Assembly (NCBI GenBank): GCA_023818865.1
Contig: JAMWDF010000139.1
Coordinates: 1 to 6,248, forward strand
DNA length: 6,248 nucleotides
Direction of reading: 5' to 3'
Source: Candidatus Omnitrophota bacterium
GTDB lineage: Bacteria > Ratteibacteria > UBA8468 > B48-G9 > DSTR01
Position 1 is the first letter of the stretch. The number at the start of each line of letters is the position of its first letter. Positions 1 through 5,395 of the stretch are shown piece by piece. The notes beneath the pieces were generated by a model. The model saw nothing but the letters and a program-made list of their open reading frames with translations, was not told the DNA's origin and searched no databases. The position numbers and the translations under genes are program-made.

Positions 1-1171
1 TGATCTCCTCCAGAACCCCAGTAAGAGTATGGTGACCAAATCCAACGGTGACATATTTCTCTTCCTTCCTTTCCGGAAAACCTTTAAGAGAAAGAGCTTT
101 TTCTATCACCTGGGAGAAATCCTTTCGGCCATTTTTTTCCGGGATATGAACCACTCCGGGCCAACCTACCACTCCGGTGGTAAAGATTCTGTCCTGGTAG
201 GTTTCCCTGGGTTTTTGAAGACAGTTGGTAGTCATTAGAATCGCTCCTGGAAAATCCGGAAATTCTTCTTGCTGATTCTGCCAAGCAGAGCCGTAATGAC
301 CGAAAAGGTGAGGATGACATTTGAGCCCAGGATAGCCATGGGCCGGCAGCATCTCTCCGTGGGTGTAAATCTTCACTCCGTTTCCTTCAGTCTGTTCCAG
401 CAACTGTTTCAAATCCAGCAGGTCATGGCCGGAGACTAAGATAGCTGGTCCGGCCTCATGTCCGAGCCAGACCGGCGTGGGAACCGGATGGCCAAAGTGA
501 GCTGTGTGGGCCTGGTCAAGTAGTTCCAGGCAAGCAAGGTTAACCTTACCCAGTTCCATTAATAACCCCAGATAATCGTCCGCGGAAAGATTCTCCTTCC
601 CCAGACTGGCCAATCCCCGGTAAAAAAATTCGGTTATCTTCTCATCCTGGTAGCCCAGAATAGTCGCATGGTCAGCATAAGCGGCCATTCCTTTTAGCCC
701 GTAAAGCAATAACTCTCTCAGACTGCGGATATCCTCATCCTCGCCAAACATTTTCAGCATAGCCTTTTCACCGAATCTCAACTTTTCCTTTTCCGGGTCC
801 GGTGAGAACTCATAGTTAGAGAAGATTTCCAAGGTAGAATTCTTGAACCTAAACTCCGGGTTAGCTTTCAATACCATTCCCTTCAGCTGTTCCTTATATT
901 TCTGGCCTAAAAACAACATTTCTCTCACTCGATCTGCGTCAAAATTGACATTGGTTACCGTGGTGAATAGCGCTTTTAGAACAAACCGTTCTATGTCTTT
1001 GTCCCGAAAACCTAATTCCCAGGCTGTTAGCCCATACCCGGAAAGACCAATCAAACCGAGAATTAGCCTGTCTTGCCAAAAAGATGTTTCCGGTGATTTA
1101 CCACAAACACCTTTTACCTGACACGCTTTTCCGCCTGCGGTCTGCTCACACTGCCGGCAATACATCTCCAT
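1..1171 (-). CDS. hcp: Hybrid-cluster protein (hydroxylamine reductase), class I, 3' end cut by window edge
   Basis: Cytoplasmic iron-sulfur enzyme. Family members reduce nitric oxide or hydroxylamine and act in nitrosative stress defence. The visible 390 residues begin MEMYCRQCEQTAGGKAC. Cys5, Cys8, Cys17 and Cys23 form a CX2CX8CX5C motif, the class I pattern that binds the N-terminal cubane cluster in strict anaerobes. Three ligands of the hybrid 4Fe-2S-2O cluster can be placed: His249 in SGHD, Glu273 in THGEMLPAHGYP and Cys316 in TTNC, matching His244, Glu268 and Cys312 of the Desulfovibrio enzyme. The remaining ligands (three Cys, Glu, Lys) would lie in the roughly 160 residues missing beyond the edge, since the family is about 550 long. 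The frame is open throughout. The start has an AGGAGG five bases upstream. It lies 21 bases after the Rrf2 regulator on the same strand, so co-transcription and control by that regulator are likely. The family call is near certain; the physiological substrate is inferred. Confidence 0.97.
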   Translation of the reverse strand, partial: MEMYCRQCEQTAGGKACQVKGVCGKSPETSFWQDRLILGLIGLSGYGLTAWELGFRDKDIERFVLKALFTTVTNVNFDADRVREMLFLGQKYKEQLKGMVLKANPEFRFKNSTLEIFSNYEFSPDPEKEKLRFGEKAMLKMFGEDEDIRSLRELLLYGLKGMAAYADHATILGYQDEKITEFFYRGLASLGKENLSADDYLGLLMELGKVNLACLELLDQAHTAHFGHPVPTPVWLGHEAGPAILVSGHDLLDLKQLLEQTEGNGVKIYTHGEMLPAHGYPGLKCHPHLFGHYGSAWQNQQEEFPDFPGAILMTTNCLQKPRETYQDRIFTTGVVGWPGVVHIPEKNGRKDFSQVIEKALSLKGFPERKEEKYVTVGFGHHTLTGVLEEI

Positions 1172-1176
1172 TCAGC

Positions 1177-1182
1177 CCTCCT
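1177..1182 (-). promoter_or_regulatory. Shine-Dalgarno site of hcp
   Basis: On the minus strand AGGAGG is followed by GCTGA and then ATG, a five-base spacer. This fixes the first of two closely placed ATG codons (1169-1171, not 1163-1165) as the hcp start. It is the strongest ribosome site on the left side of the window, in contrast to the regulator gene in front of it, which has none. Confidence 0.8.
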
Positions 1183-1192
1183 GGTGAAAGTG

Positions 1193-1606
1193 TTAATCTT
1201 CTATATAAGCCCCAACGATATCCCTTAGGGTGAACCGATTTAACTCATCCTCCAGTTTTTTACTTAGTTTCTGTAACTGGCGTCTTACCGGACAGGACCG
1301 GTGCCGCTGGCACACCAGTTTGTTGCTCAAACAACCCGACAGACGAATCGGCCCCTGAAAAGCCTTAATAACTTCTCCCACCGATAACTCCCGCGGAGAA
1401 ATCTTTATCCTGAAACCACCTGAACGGCCTTCCCGGCTCTCCACCCAGCCACAGGCCGCTAATTTTCTTACGATCGCTCGGGTAAATGCCCAACCGATAT
1501 CGGCCCGGCAACTCAGTTCTGAAGCCGAAACAAACCTGTCAGGCTGTTTGGCCAGTTCCAGCAAAATCCTTATTGCGTAATCGGTTTTTCGGGTAACCAG
1601 TTTTAT
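1193..1606 (-). CDS. Rrf2-family iron-sulfur transcriptional regulator (NsrR/IscR-like), non-canonical start
   Basis: DNA-binding regulator, probably sensing nitric oxide or redox state through a bound iron-sulfur cluster. Read from the ATA at 1604-1606 it is 137 residues and begins (M)KLVTRKTDYAIRILLELA, the standard Rrf2 N-terminus. A winged helix-turn-helix follows (about residues 23-68, wing EGRSGGFRI), then the cysteine loop with Cys92, Cys99 and Cys105 (CX6CX5C). These positions match the cluster ligands of IscR and NsrR, and Asp9 matches the Asp8 ligand of NsrR. The frame has a TAA at 1619-1621 and no ATG, GTG or TTG until a TTG at 1562-1564; starting there would delete most of the first helix. 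ATA (aligned with the family Met) or the CTG at 1598-1600 is therefore the likely start, unless an ATG has been misread. It precedes hcp by 21 bases and has a palindrome over its own promoter, suggesting autoregulation plus hcp control. I do not assign nsrR or iscR firmly. Confidence 0.9.
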   Translation of the reverse strand: MKLVTRKTDYAIRILLELAKQPDRFVSASELSCRADIGWAFTRAIVRKLAACGWVESREGRSGGFRIKISPRELSVGEVIKAFQGPIRLSGCLSNKLVCQRHRSCPVRRQLQKLSKKLEDELNRFTLRDIVGAYIED

Positions 1607-1608
1607 TC

Positions 1609-1627
1609 TGACACTATTTTAGTATCA
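1609..1627. promoter_or_regulatory. Candidate Rrf2 operator palindrome
   Basis: The arms TGACACTA and TAGTATCA flank a TTT centre. Seven of the eight arm positions pair, with one mismatch at the fourth base. The palindrome covers the whole -10 box of the regulator's promoter, so a dimer bound here would block RNA polymerase. Rrf2 proteins bind dyads of about this size, and the site lies immediately before an Rrf2 gene. The symmetry is seen directly; that this Rrf2 protein binds it is inferred. I saw no second copy in the window. Confidence 0.65.
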
Positions 1628-1644
1628 TTTTCTTTTCTTGTCAA
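1616..1644 (-). promoter_or_regulatory. Sigma70-type promoter of the rrf2-hcp unit
   Basis: On the minus strand a consensus -35 TTGACA (1639-1644) is followed after exactly 17 bases by TAAAAT (1616-1621), one mismatch from TATAAT. Transcription should begin near 1608-1610, only two to four bases before the ATA codon proposed as the regulator's start, so the mRNA would be nearly leaderless. The -10 box sits inside a palindrome, which indicates repression. Confidence 0.75.
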
Positions 1645-1739
1645 CCGGCTAATATCCTTGAAGGAAGAACACCGGCCGCTATCTTACATTTGACTCCACT
1701 TGAGCCTACCAAAGTCGAAGGATCAACTTATTTTCGGTT
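1645..1739. other. Short intergenic stretch with no recognisable element
   Basis: This separates the 3' end of the hydrolase gene from the promoter of the rrf2-hcp unit, both on the minus strand. I looked for a GC-rich hairpin followed by a T run on the minus strand and found none. There is only a self-complementary TCCTTGAAGGA without a loop. If the upstream operon ends here, termination may be Rho-dependent. Confidence 0.5.
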
Positions 1740-2627
1740 TCAAAGGTATTTCTTAAGGAAGGAAAGAATTGCTTGCTGACACCGCTGCTCGTCACTCATC
1801 CCGCCGGCATGCCGGCCATCTTTCCAGAAAAGCTGTTTATCTGAGGTGGCTTTCTGGTAGAGCCTAAAAGCATGCTCAGGAGGCACCAGTTCATCCCTTC
1901 GGGAATGAATGAACAAAATGGGACAGCGCACCTGACCGATGGCGTATTCCGGACTGTTTTCAATGAAGTCCGCCTGGAGAAAAACTCTACCAAGCATCCG
2001 CGAAAGAGGGGAAAGAAGATAACGTAATGGTCCAAGCTGTCGGTAGTACTGGGTGACCATCTCCGGAAAATTAGCAAAGGCCGAATCGCTGACCACTGCT
2101 TTGATTCGTTCATCCCGCGCTGCACTCAGGATACCCACCGCCGCCCCGAGAGAATATCCCCAGAGCGCTACCGGTTTACTTTTTGTTCTTTCATCATTTT
2201 CTAAGAAATCCAGGGCGGCTTTCACATCAGCGGTTTCTTTTAGTCCGAAGTAGGTCACTTTTCCGTTACTTTCTCCGTGAGCCCGAAAGTCAAACAATAG
2301 CAAAGAAAAATGAGGATAAAGAAAGGCAACTGCCGGGAGAATATCAGATCGATTAGCCGGATAACCGTGAAGACAGACTACTACCCCGGTGGCTTTTCCA
2401 GAAACAATCAACCAACCAGCTAATTTCTTACCATCATCAGTAAGCAGTTCAATCTTTTCTTCTGGCAAACCCAGCTCCTTAGGGCTGATAGTCAATGGCA
2501 TTCTTACTGGCCTGAGCGCCCGCCACCCTGCAATAAACGCTACTGCTAACAAAACAAGAACGGCCTCAAGAAGAATTCTAAAAGGCAAAGGAATCATCTT
2601 CCTTGTCCCTTTAACCCTTTTCGTCAT
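1740..2627 (-). CDS. Membrane-anchored alpha/beta hydrolase (serine hydrolase, S33/YqkD-like)
   Basis: Serine hydrolase of unknown substrate, 295 residues. A basic N-terminus and one hydrophobic segment (about residues 13-34) suggest a signal anchor with the catalytic domain outside the cytoplasm. The alpha/beta hydrolase core follows: HGYP at 87-90 near the oxyanion hole, FDFRAHGES at 112-120, nucleophile elbow GYSLG with Ser159, Asp245 in SRRDELVPP, and His273 in DGRHAG. The triad is complete. The FRAHGES and GYSLGA motifs resemble the YqkD/FrsA-like group often annotated as peptidase S33 or alpha/beta fold hydrolase; esterase, thioesterase and peptidase activities cannot be separated from sequence. 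The ATG at 2627 overlaps the upstream DUF4416 gene by 17 bases and has GAGGG directly abutting it. A second ATG at 2597 (MIPLPFRILL) follows that stop by 13 bases, has AGGGA eight bases away, and may be the true start. It is probably co-transcribed with the DUF4416 gene. Confidence 0.9.
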   Translation of the reverse strand: MTKRVKGTRKMIPLPFRILLEAVLVLLAVAFIAGWRALRPVRMPLTISPKELGLPEEKIELLTDDGKKLAGWLIVSGKATGVVVCLHGYPANRSDILPAVAFLYPHFSLLLFDFRAHGESNGKVTYFGLKETADVKAALDFLENDERTKSKPVALWGYSLGAAVGILSAARDERIKAVVSDSAFANFPEMVTQYYRQLGPLRYLLSPLSRMLGRVFLQADFIENSPEYAIGQVRCPILFIHSRRDELVPPEHAFRLYQKATSDKQLFWKDGRHAGGMSDEQRCQQAILSFLKKYL

Positions 2628-3168
2628 CCCTCAAACCTTGCCAGTAAAGTTCCCGGATATGGCGGAAAAAATCAAGATAAGCGCAGGTCCTATAATCTGG
2701 ATAGGTCCAGGGCAGCGGGATAAATTCACCCTGCCGAAAAAGCAGGGTCACTTCCGCATAAATTCCTTCTCCCAGGTAAATCCGGTGAGAAAAGTTCTTT
2801 GTGGTCAACAGAACCACCCGGGAAAGTTCCAGGTACCCTGGGTCAAGATTGACCCGACGCCGGCCATCCGGAAAAGATAACTCTTGCTCCAGTTGGTTGG
2901 TCAACAACTTCCAGGCAAAACATTCTTCCGGAAAAACTGGTTGTTTGAAGGAAAAAAAGCACCGTTTCAAATTTTGGCCCATTTCCGATTCATAGTATTT
3001 GGTAAAGGAAAAAGGCCAGGGACCGGCCTGGGCATCTAATTGTCCCCAATGGGATATCAATTTTAACCTGGCCTGTTGATAAAGATTTTCTTCTTGATAG
3101 ATTATGCCACAGAAACGCTTCACTGGCGGTGCTTTCTTCGGCGTGCCCATACGAAGGGATTTTACCAT
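2611..3168 (-). CDS. DUF4416 family protein of unknown function
   Basis: A 185-residue soluble protein with no signal peptide or membrane segment. I recognise it as DUF4416 from its overall pattern: an N-terminal GTPKKAPPVKRFCGIIY strand, FTKYYESEMG in the first half, then RRVNLDPGYLELS, a segment ending SHRIYLGEGIYAEVTL, and PLPWTYPDYRT near the C-terminus. Length fits the family. Conserved Asp, Tyr, His and Glu residues cluster in the DPGY and HRIYLGxGIYAE blocks and could form an active or binding site, but no function is known to me. The start at 3168 (MVKSLRMGTP) is chosen because GGGG lies three bases upstream. An open frame continues to an ATG at 3303, but that part lies antisense to the mnmE 5' end and does not look like the family. 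It is the first gene of a two-gene minus-strand unit with the hydrolase and is divergent from mnmE. Confidence 0.88.
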   Translation of the reverse strand: MVKSLRMGTPKKAPPVKRFCGIIYQEENLYQQARLKLISHWGQLDAQAGPWPFSFTKYYESEMGQNLKRCFFSFKQPVFPEECFAWKLLTNQLEQELSFPDGRRRVNLDPGYLELSRVVLLTTKNFSHRIYLGEGIYAEVTLLFRQGEFIPLPWTYPDYRTCAYLDFFRHIRELYWQGLRDDEKG

Positions 3169-3190
3169 ATACCCCTTTTTCAGGGTAAAA
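3160..3190. repeat. Inverted repeat in the DUF4416/mnmE divergent start region
   Basis: TTTTACC (3160-3166) is matched by GGTAAAA (3184-3190) with 17 bases between. Inside it, TACCC (3170-3174) pairs with GGGTA (3183-3187) around a loop of eight bases. The structure covers the DUF4416 start codon and ribosome site and the candidate -10 box of mnmE. It could be an operator serving both directions or simply chance. Confidence 0.35.
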
Positions 3191-3191
3191 T
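3186..3191 (+). promoter_or_regulatory. Candidate -10 box of mnmE
   Basis: TAAAAT lies eight bases before the mnmE ATG, the same hexamer as in front of the Rrf2 gene. The only -35-like element, TTTACC at 3161, is 19 bases upstream and poorly matched. If used, transcription would begin within one or two bases of the ATG, giving a leaderless mRNA. This fits the absence of a good ribosome site (only GAG at 3192-3194). Confidence 0.35.
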
Positions 3192-3199
3192 GAGAAAGC

Positions 3200-4561
3200 A
3201 TGGAAACCGATACCATCTGCGCGATTTCTACGCCGCCTGGTGTGGGAGCTATCGCGCTTATCAGATTGAGCGGTCCAGCGGTGATGAACATTATCCAGCG
3301 CATTTTTCAGCCAGCCAGAAAAAAAACCAGCCGGTTCTGGCCAACCCACACCGTTCGCTACGGATTTATTGTGGAGGATAACCAGGTGGTGGACGAGGTG
3401 CTGGTAACCGTAATGAGAAAACCCCGAAGTTATACCCGGGAAGATATGGCGGAAATAGGCTGCCATGGAGGCTACATAGCGGCCAGAGCAGTGACGAGGA
3501 TATGCCTGAAAGAAGGAGCCAGGCTTGCTTCTCCTGGAGAATTTACCCGGAGAGCCTTTCTCAACGGCCGGATTGACCTAACTCAGGCAGAAAGTGTCCT
3601 GCAAATAGTGGAAAGTAAAACTGAACAAGCCCTTTCCCTATCTCTGGATAGACTCCGAGGCGACCTTTCTAAGACATTTGCTTCCTTTAAAGAAGAAACT
3701 GTGGAAATTCTTTCTGAGATTGAAGCCTGCCTGAATTTCCCAGACGATTATCCTGATCCAGGAACAGAAAGGTTCCTTCAAGGTATGAGGTCATTACTGC
3801 ATTCAGCCACCAGGCTAAAGGAAAGTGCCGAGAAAGGAAGGATTTTCGTGGAGGGGGTTAAAGCGGCTATTGTCGGAAGAACCAATGTGGGAAAATCCAG
3901 CCTCTTGAACGCCCTTTTGAGGCAAGAAAGGGCCTTAGTGACCGAAATACCAGGAACAACCCGGGATGCTCTCCAAGAAACTATTACTCTGAAAGGTATC
4001 CCGGTAACCATTATTGATACTGCTGGCTGGAGAAAGGCCAGGGGAAGGATTGAACGAATGGGAGTAGCCAAAGCCAGAGAGTGGATGGACCGGGCAGAGG
4101 TAAATCTCCTCATACTTGATGCTAGCCGACCCCTGACCAAATCTGACTGGCAATTGATAGACTATATCAGGGGGAAAAGGTTTCTGCTAGTTCTGAACAA
4201 GTGCGATTTACCAGTGAAGATAAACCGGGAAAGACTCAGCCAAGCGATAAAGAATGAACTTGTCTGTATTTCTGCTAAGACTGGTCTGGGATTGATTGAA
4301 TTGGAAGAACGGCTCTATCAACTCCTCCTTGGTTGTCCAGCTTCGGATTCAGTCTATCTCAATCTTCGGGAACAACTATTGCTTGACGAGATCATTGGTG
4401 AAACCAAACAAGCTATCAGTGTCCTAGAAAAAGGAGAAAGTTTAGAGTTTGTTACAGATAACTTGAAGTCAGTTATAAAGGCTCTTGAGGGATTGAGCGG
4501 AGAAACAGTGGCTGATGAGGTACTGAATCGGATATTTTCCCGGTTCTGCATCGGTAAATAA
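3200..4561 (+). CDS. mnmE: tRNA uridine-5-carboxymethylaminomethyl(34) synthesis GTPase MnmE
   Basis: Cytoplasmic GTPase that, with MnmG, installs the (carboxymethyl)aminomethyl group on wobble uridine 34 of certain tRNAs. Its 453 residues are of normal length. The N-terminal tetrahydrofolate-binding domain (about 1-120) starts METDTICAISTPPGVGAIAL and includes EIGCHGG. A helical region contains GEFTRRAFLNGRIDLTQAE. The G domain has GRTNVGKS (226-233), GTTRD (252-256), DTAG (273-276), NKCD (333-336) and SAK (358-360). The C-terminus is FCIGK with the conserved Cys450. Glu285 aligns with the catalytic Glu282 of the E. coli protein. Oddly, the switch II residues between DTAG and that Glu read WRKARGRI, basic where the family is usually acidic. 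An in-frame TGA nine bases upstream leaves ATG 3200 as the only possible start. MnmG is not in the window. It is divergent from the DUF4416 gene. Confidence 0.98.
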   Translation: METDTICAISTPPGVGAIALIRLSGPAVMNIIQRIFQPARKKTSRFWPTHTVRYGFIVEDNQVVDEVLVTVMRKPRSYTREDMAEIGCHGGYIAARAVTRICLKEGARLASPGEFTRRAFLNGRIDLTQAESVLQIVESKTEQALSLSLDRLRGDLSKTFASFKEETVEILSEIEACLNFPDDYPDPGTERFLQGMRSLLHSATRLKESAEKGRIFVEGVKAAIVGRTNVGKSSLLNALLRQERALVTEIPGTTRDALQETITLKGIPVTIIDTAGWRKARGRIERMGVAKAREWMDRAEVNLLILDASRPLTKSDWQLIDYIRGKRFLLVLNKCDLPVKINRERLSQAIKNELVCISAKTGLGLIELEERLYQLLLGCPASDSVYLNLREQLLLDEIIGETKQAISVLEKGESLEFVTDNLKSVIKALEGLSGETVADEVLNRIFSRFCIGK

Positions 4562-4579
4562 ATAAACTGAGTGAAAAAT

Positions 4580-4607
4580 TTGGACGGGAAACCTACTGGG
4601 ATAAGAT
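4580..4607 (+). promoter_or_regulatory. Possible promoter of the M48 peptidase gene
   Basis: TTGGAC (4580-4585) and TAAGAT (4602-4607) are separated by 16 bases in the 62-base gap after mnmE, which would place the start of transcription just before the G run. The match is moderate in an AT-rich stretch, and read-through from mnmE is equally possible. No terminator hairpin separates the two genes. Confidence 0.35.
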
Positions 4608-4614
4608 AAATAAA

Positions 4615-4622
4615 GGGGGGGG
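4615..4622 (+). promoter_or_regulatory. Run of eight G acting as ribosome binding site of the M48 peptidase
   Basis: Eight consecutive G bases end one base before the ATG at 4624. Part of the run can pair with the CCUCC of 16S rRNA as a GGGG-type site. It is the only purine-rich element available, so it must serve as the ribosome site if the gene is translated from this ATG. The length of such a run can slip. Confidence 0.5.
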
Positions 4623-4623
4623 C

Positions 4624-5370
4624 ATGAAGATAAGAATTATTTTCTGGACTGCGCTGGTTACCTTATCGCTTCTCTGCGGATGTACCACCTATCAAAATCC
4701 TCTAACTGGCAAGACTGAATATACCCTTTACTCGGAAAAGGATGAAGTGGACATGGGTAAATCAGTGGATGCCAAACTGAGGAAAGAAAACCGGTTTGTC
4801 ACCAATGAGCGGGTAAGCAGTATTGGTCAACGGCTGGTTGAGGTATGTGAGCGGAAAAGCATTACTTATCATTTCGGGGTGATTGATAATAAGGAAATCA
4901 ACGCTTTTGCTGTCCCGGGTGGATATATCTATGTTTACACTGGACTTTTGAATAAGATTGAATCTGAGGATGAACTGGCCGCTGTTTTAGCCCACGAAAT
5001 TGCTCACATTGTCAACCGGGATAGTGTTCGCATGATGCAAAATCAGATTCTCTACACTATTCCTACCAGCATTCTTTTTGGAAGCGGCCGTTATCAGGCC
5101 ATCCAGAAAGCAGTGGATACCCTATTCACCCTGGGTATGCTTAAATACAGCCGGAGTGAAGAATTACGAGCTGACACTTTGGGCGTTGTCTATGCCTATC
5201 GGGCTGGATTCGACCCGGAGGGAATGATTTCTTTCTTTCGCAAACTCGCGAGCAAAGAAACTAGTCTTTTGAAGACTTTTGAGATCTTTAGCAGTCATCC
5301 TGATTTTGGTGAACGTATCAAAAACGTTCAGGCAGTCATCGCCGAGCTAAAAACCGGGGCAAGAAAATAG
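4624..5370 (+). CDS. M48 family zinc metallopeptidase, lipoprotein
   Basis: Predicted zinc endopeptidase of the cell envelope, 248 residues. The N-terminus (MKIRIIFWTALVTLSLLCGC) is a lipoprotein signal with lipobox LCGC, lipidated Cys20; Cys at the -2 position is unusual but tolerated. NPLTGKTEY and the Glu-rich EKDEVDMGK segment then resemble the M48 group related to BepA and LoiP. The catalytic core has FAVPGGYIYVYTGLL (95-109), HEIAH with zinc ligands His124 and His128 and catalytic Glu125, and SRSEELRAD with the third ligand Glu180. The C-terminus has SSHPDFGERI, common in this group. No TPR region follows, so it resembles the short LoiP-like form. The family's known roles are degrading or assisting assembly of envelope proteins; the role here is inferred. 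The ATG follows mnmE by 62 bases, and the next gene begins 25 bases after the stop. Confidence 0.94.
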   Translation: MKIRIIFWTALVTLSLLCGCTTYQNPLTGKTEYTLYSEKDEVDMGKSVDAKLRKENRFVTNERVSSIGQRLVEVCERKSITYHFGVIDNKEINAFAVPGGYIYVYTGLLNKIESEDELAAVLAHEIAHIVNRDSVRMMQNQILYTIPTSILFGSGRYQAIQKAVDTLFTLGMLKYSRSEELRADTLGVVYAYRAGFDPEGMISFFRKLASKETSLLKTFEIFSSHPDFGERIKNVQAVIAELKTGARK

Positions 5371-5384
5371 GCATAAGCCGATAC

Positions 5385-5390
5385 GAGGAG
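5385..5390 (+). promoter_or_regulatory. Shine-Dalgarno site of the Gfo/Idh/MocA gene
   Basis: GAGGAG lies five bases before the ATG at 5396, in the 25-base gap after the peptidase stop. It supports this start over the later in-frame ATG at residue 19, which would cut off the nucleotide-binding loop. Confidence 0.75.
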
Positions 5391-5395
5391 AAAAT

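Noticed and set aside
843..1121. 92-residue plus-strand open frame
   Set aside because: It is antisense to hcp, whose frame is continuous with conserved Cys, His and Glu ligands.
1..1171. Unusually frequent CCGG tetranucleotides, considered as a modification or restriction signature
   Set aside because: They are mostly explained by frequent CCG, CGG and GGN codons in all the genes. I could not run a background-corrected count, and nothing suggests a localised signal.
1660..1735. Possible transcription terminator after the hydrolase gene
   Set aside because: There is no GC-rich stem with loop followed by a T run on the minus strand; only short, weak self-complementary segments.
2389..2880. 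163-residue open frame on the plus strand
   Set aside because: It lies antisense to both the hydrolase and DUF4416 genes, which carry clear conserved motifs. There is no recognisable domain and no ribosome site.
3169..3303. 45-residue N-terminal extension of the DUF4416 protein
   Set aside because: It is antisense to the conserved mnmE N-terminus and unlike the family, and the start at 3168 has its own ribosome site and gives the normal length.
2990..3466. 158-residue open frame on the minus strand across the DUF4416/mnmE junction
   Set aside because: It overlaps the DUF4416 coding region and the mnmE 5' end, both of which match known families. Its translation is low in family-like structure and rich in His, Ser and Arg, typical of an antisense shadow.
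3778..4140. 120-residue minus-strand open frame
   Set aside because: It is the reverse complement of the MnmE G domain, which is unmistakable on the plus strand.
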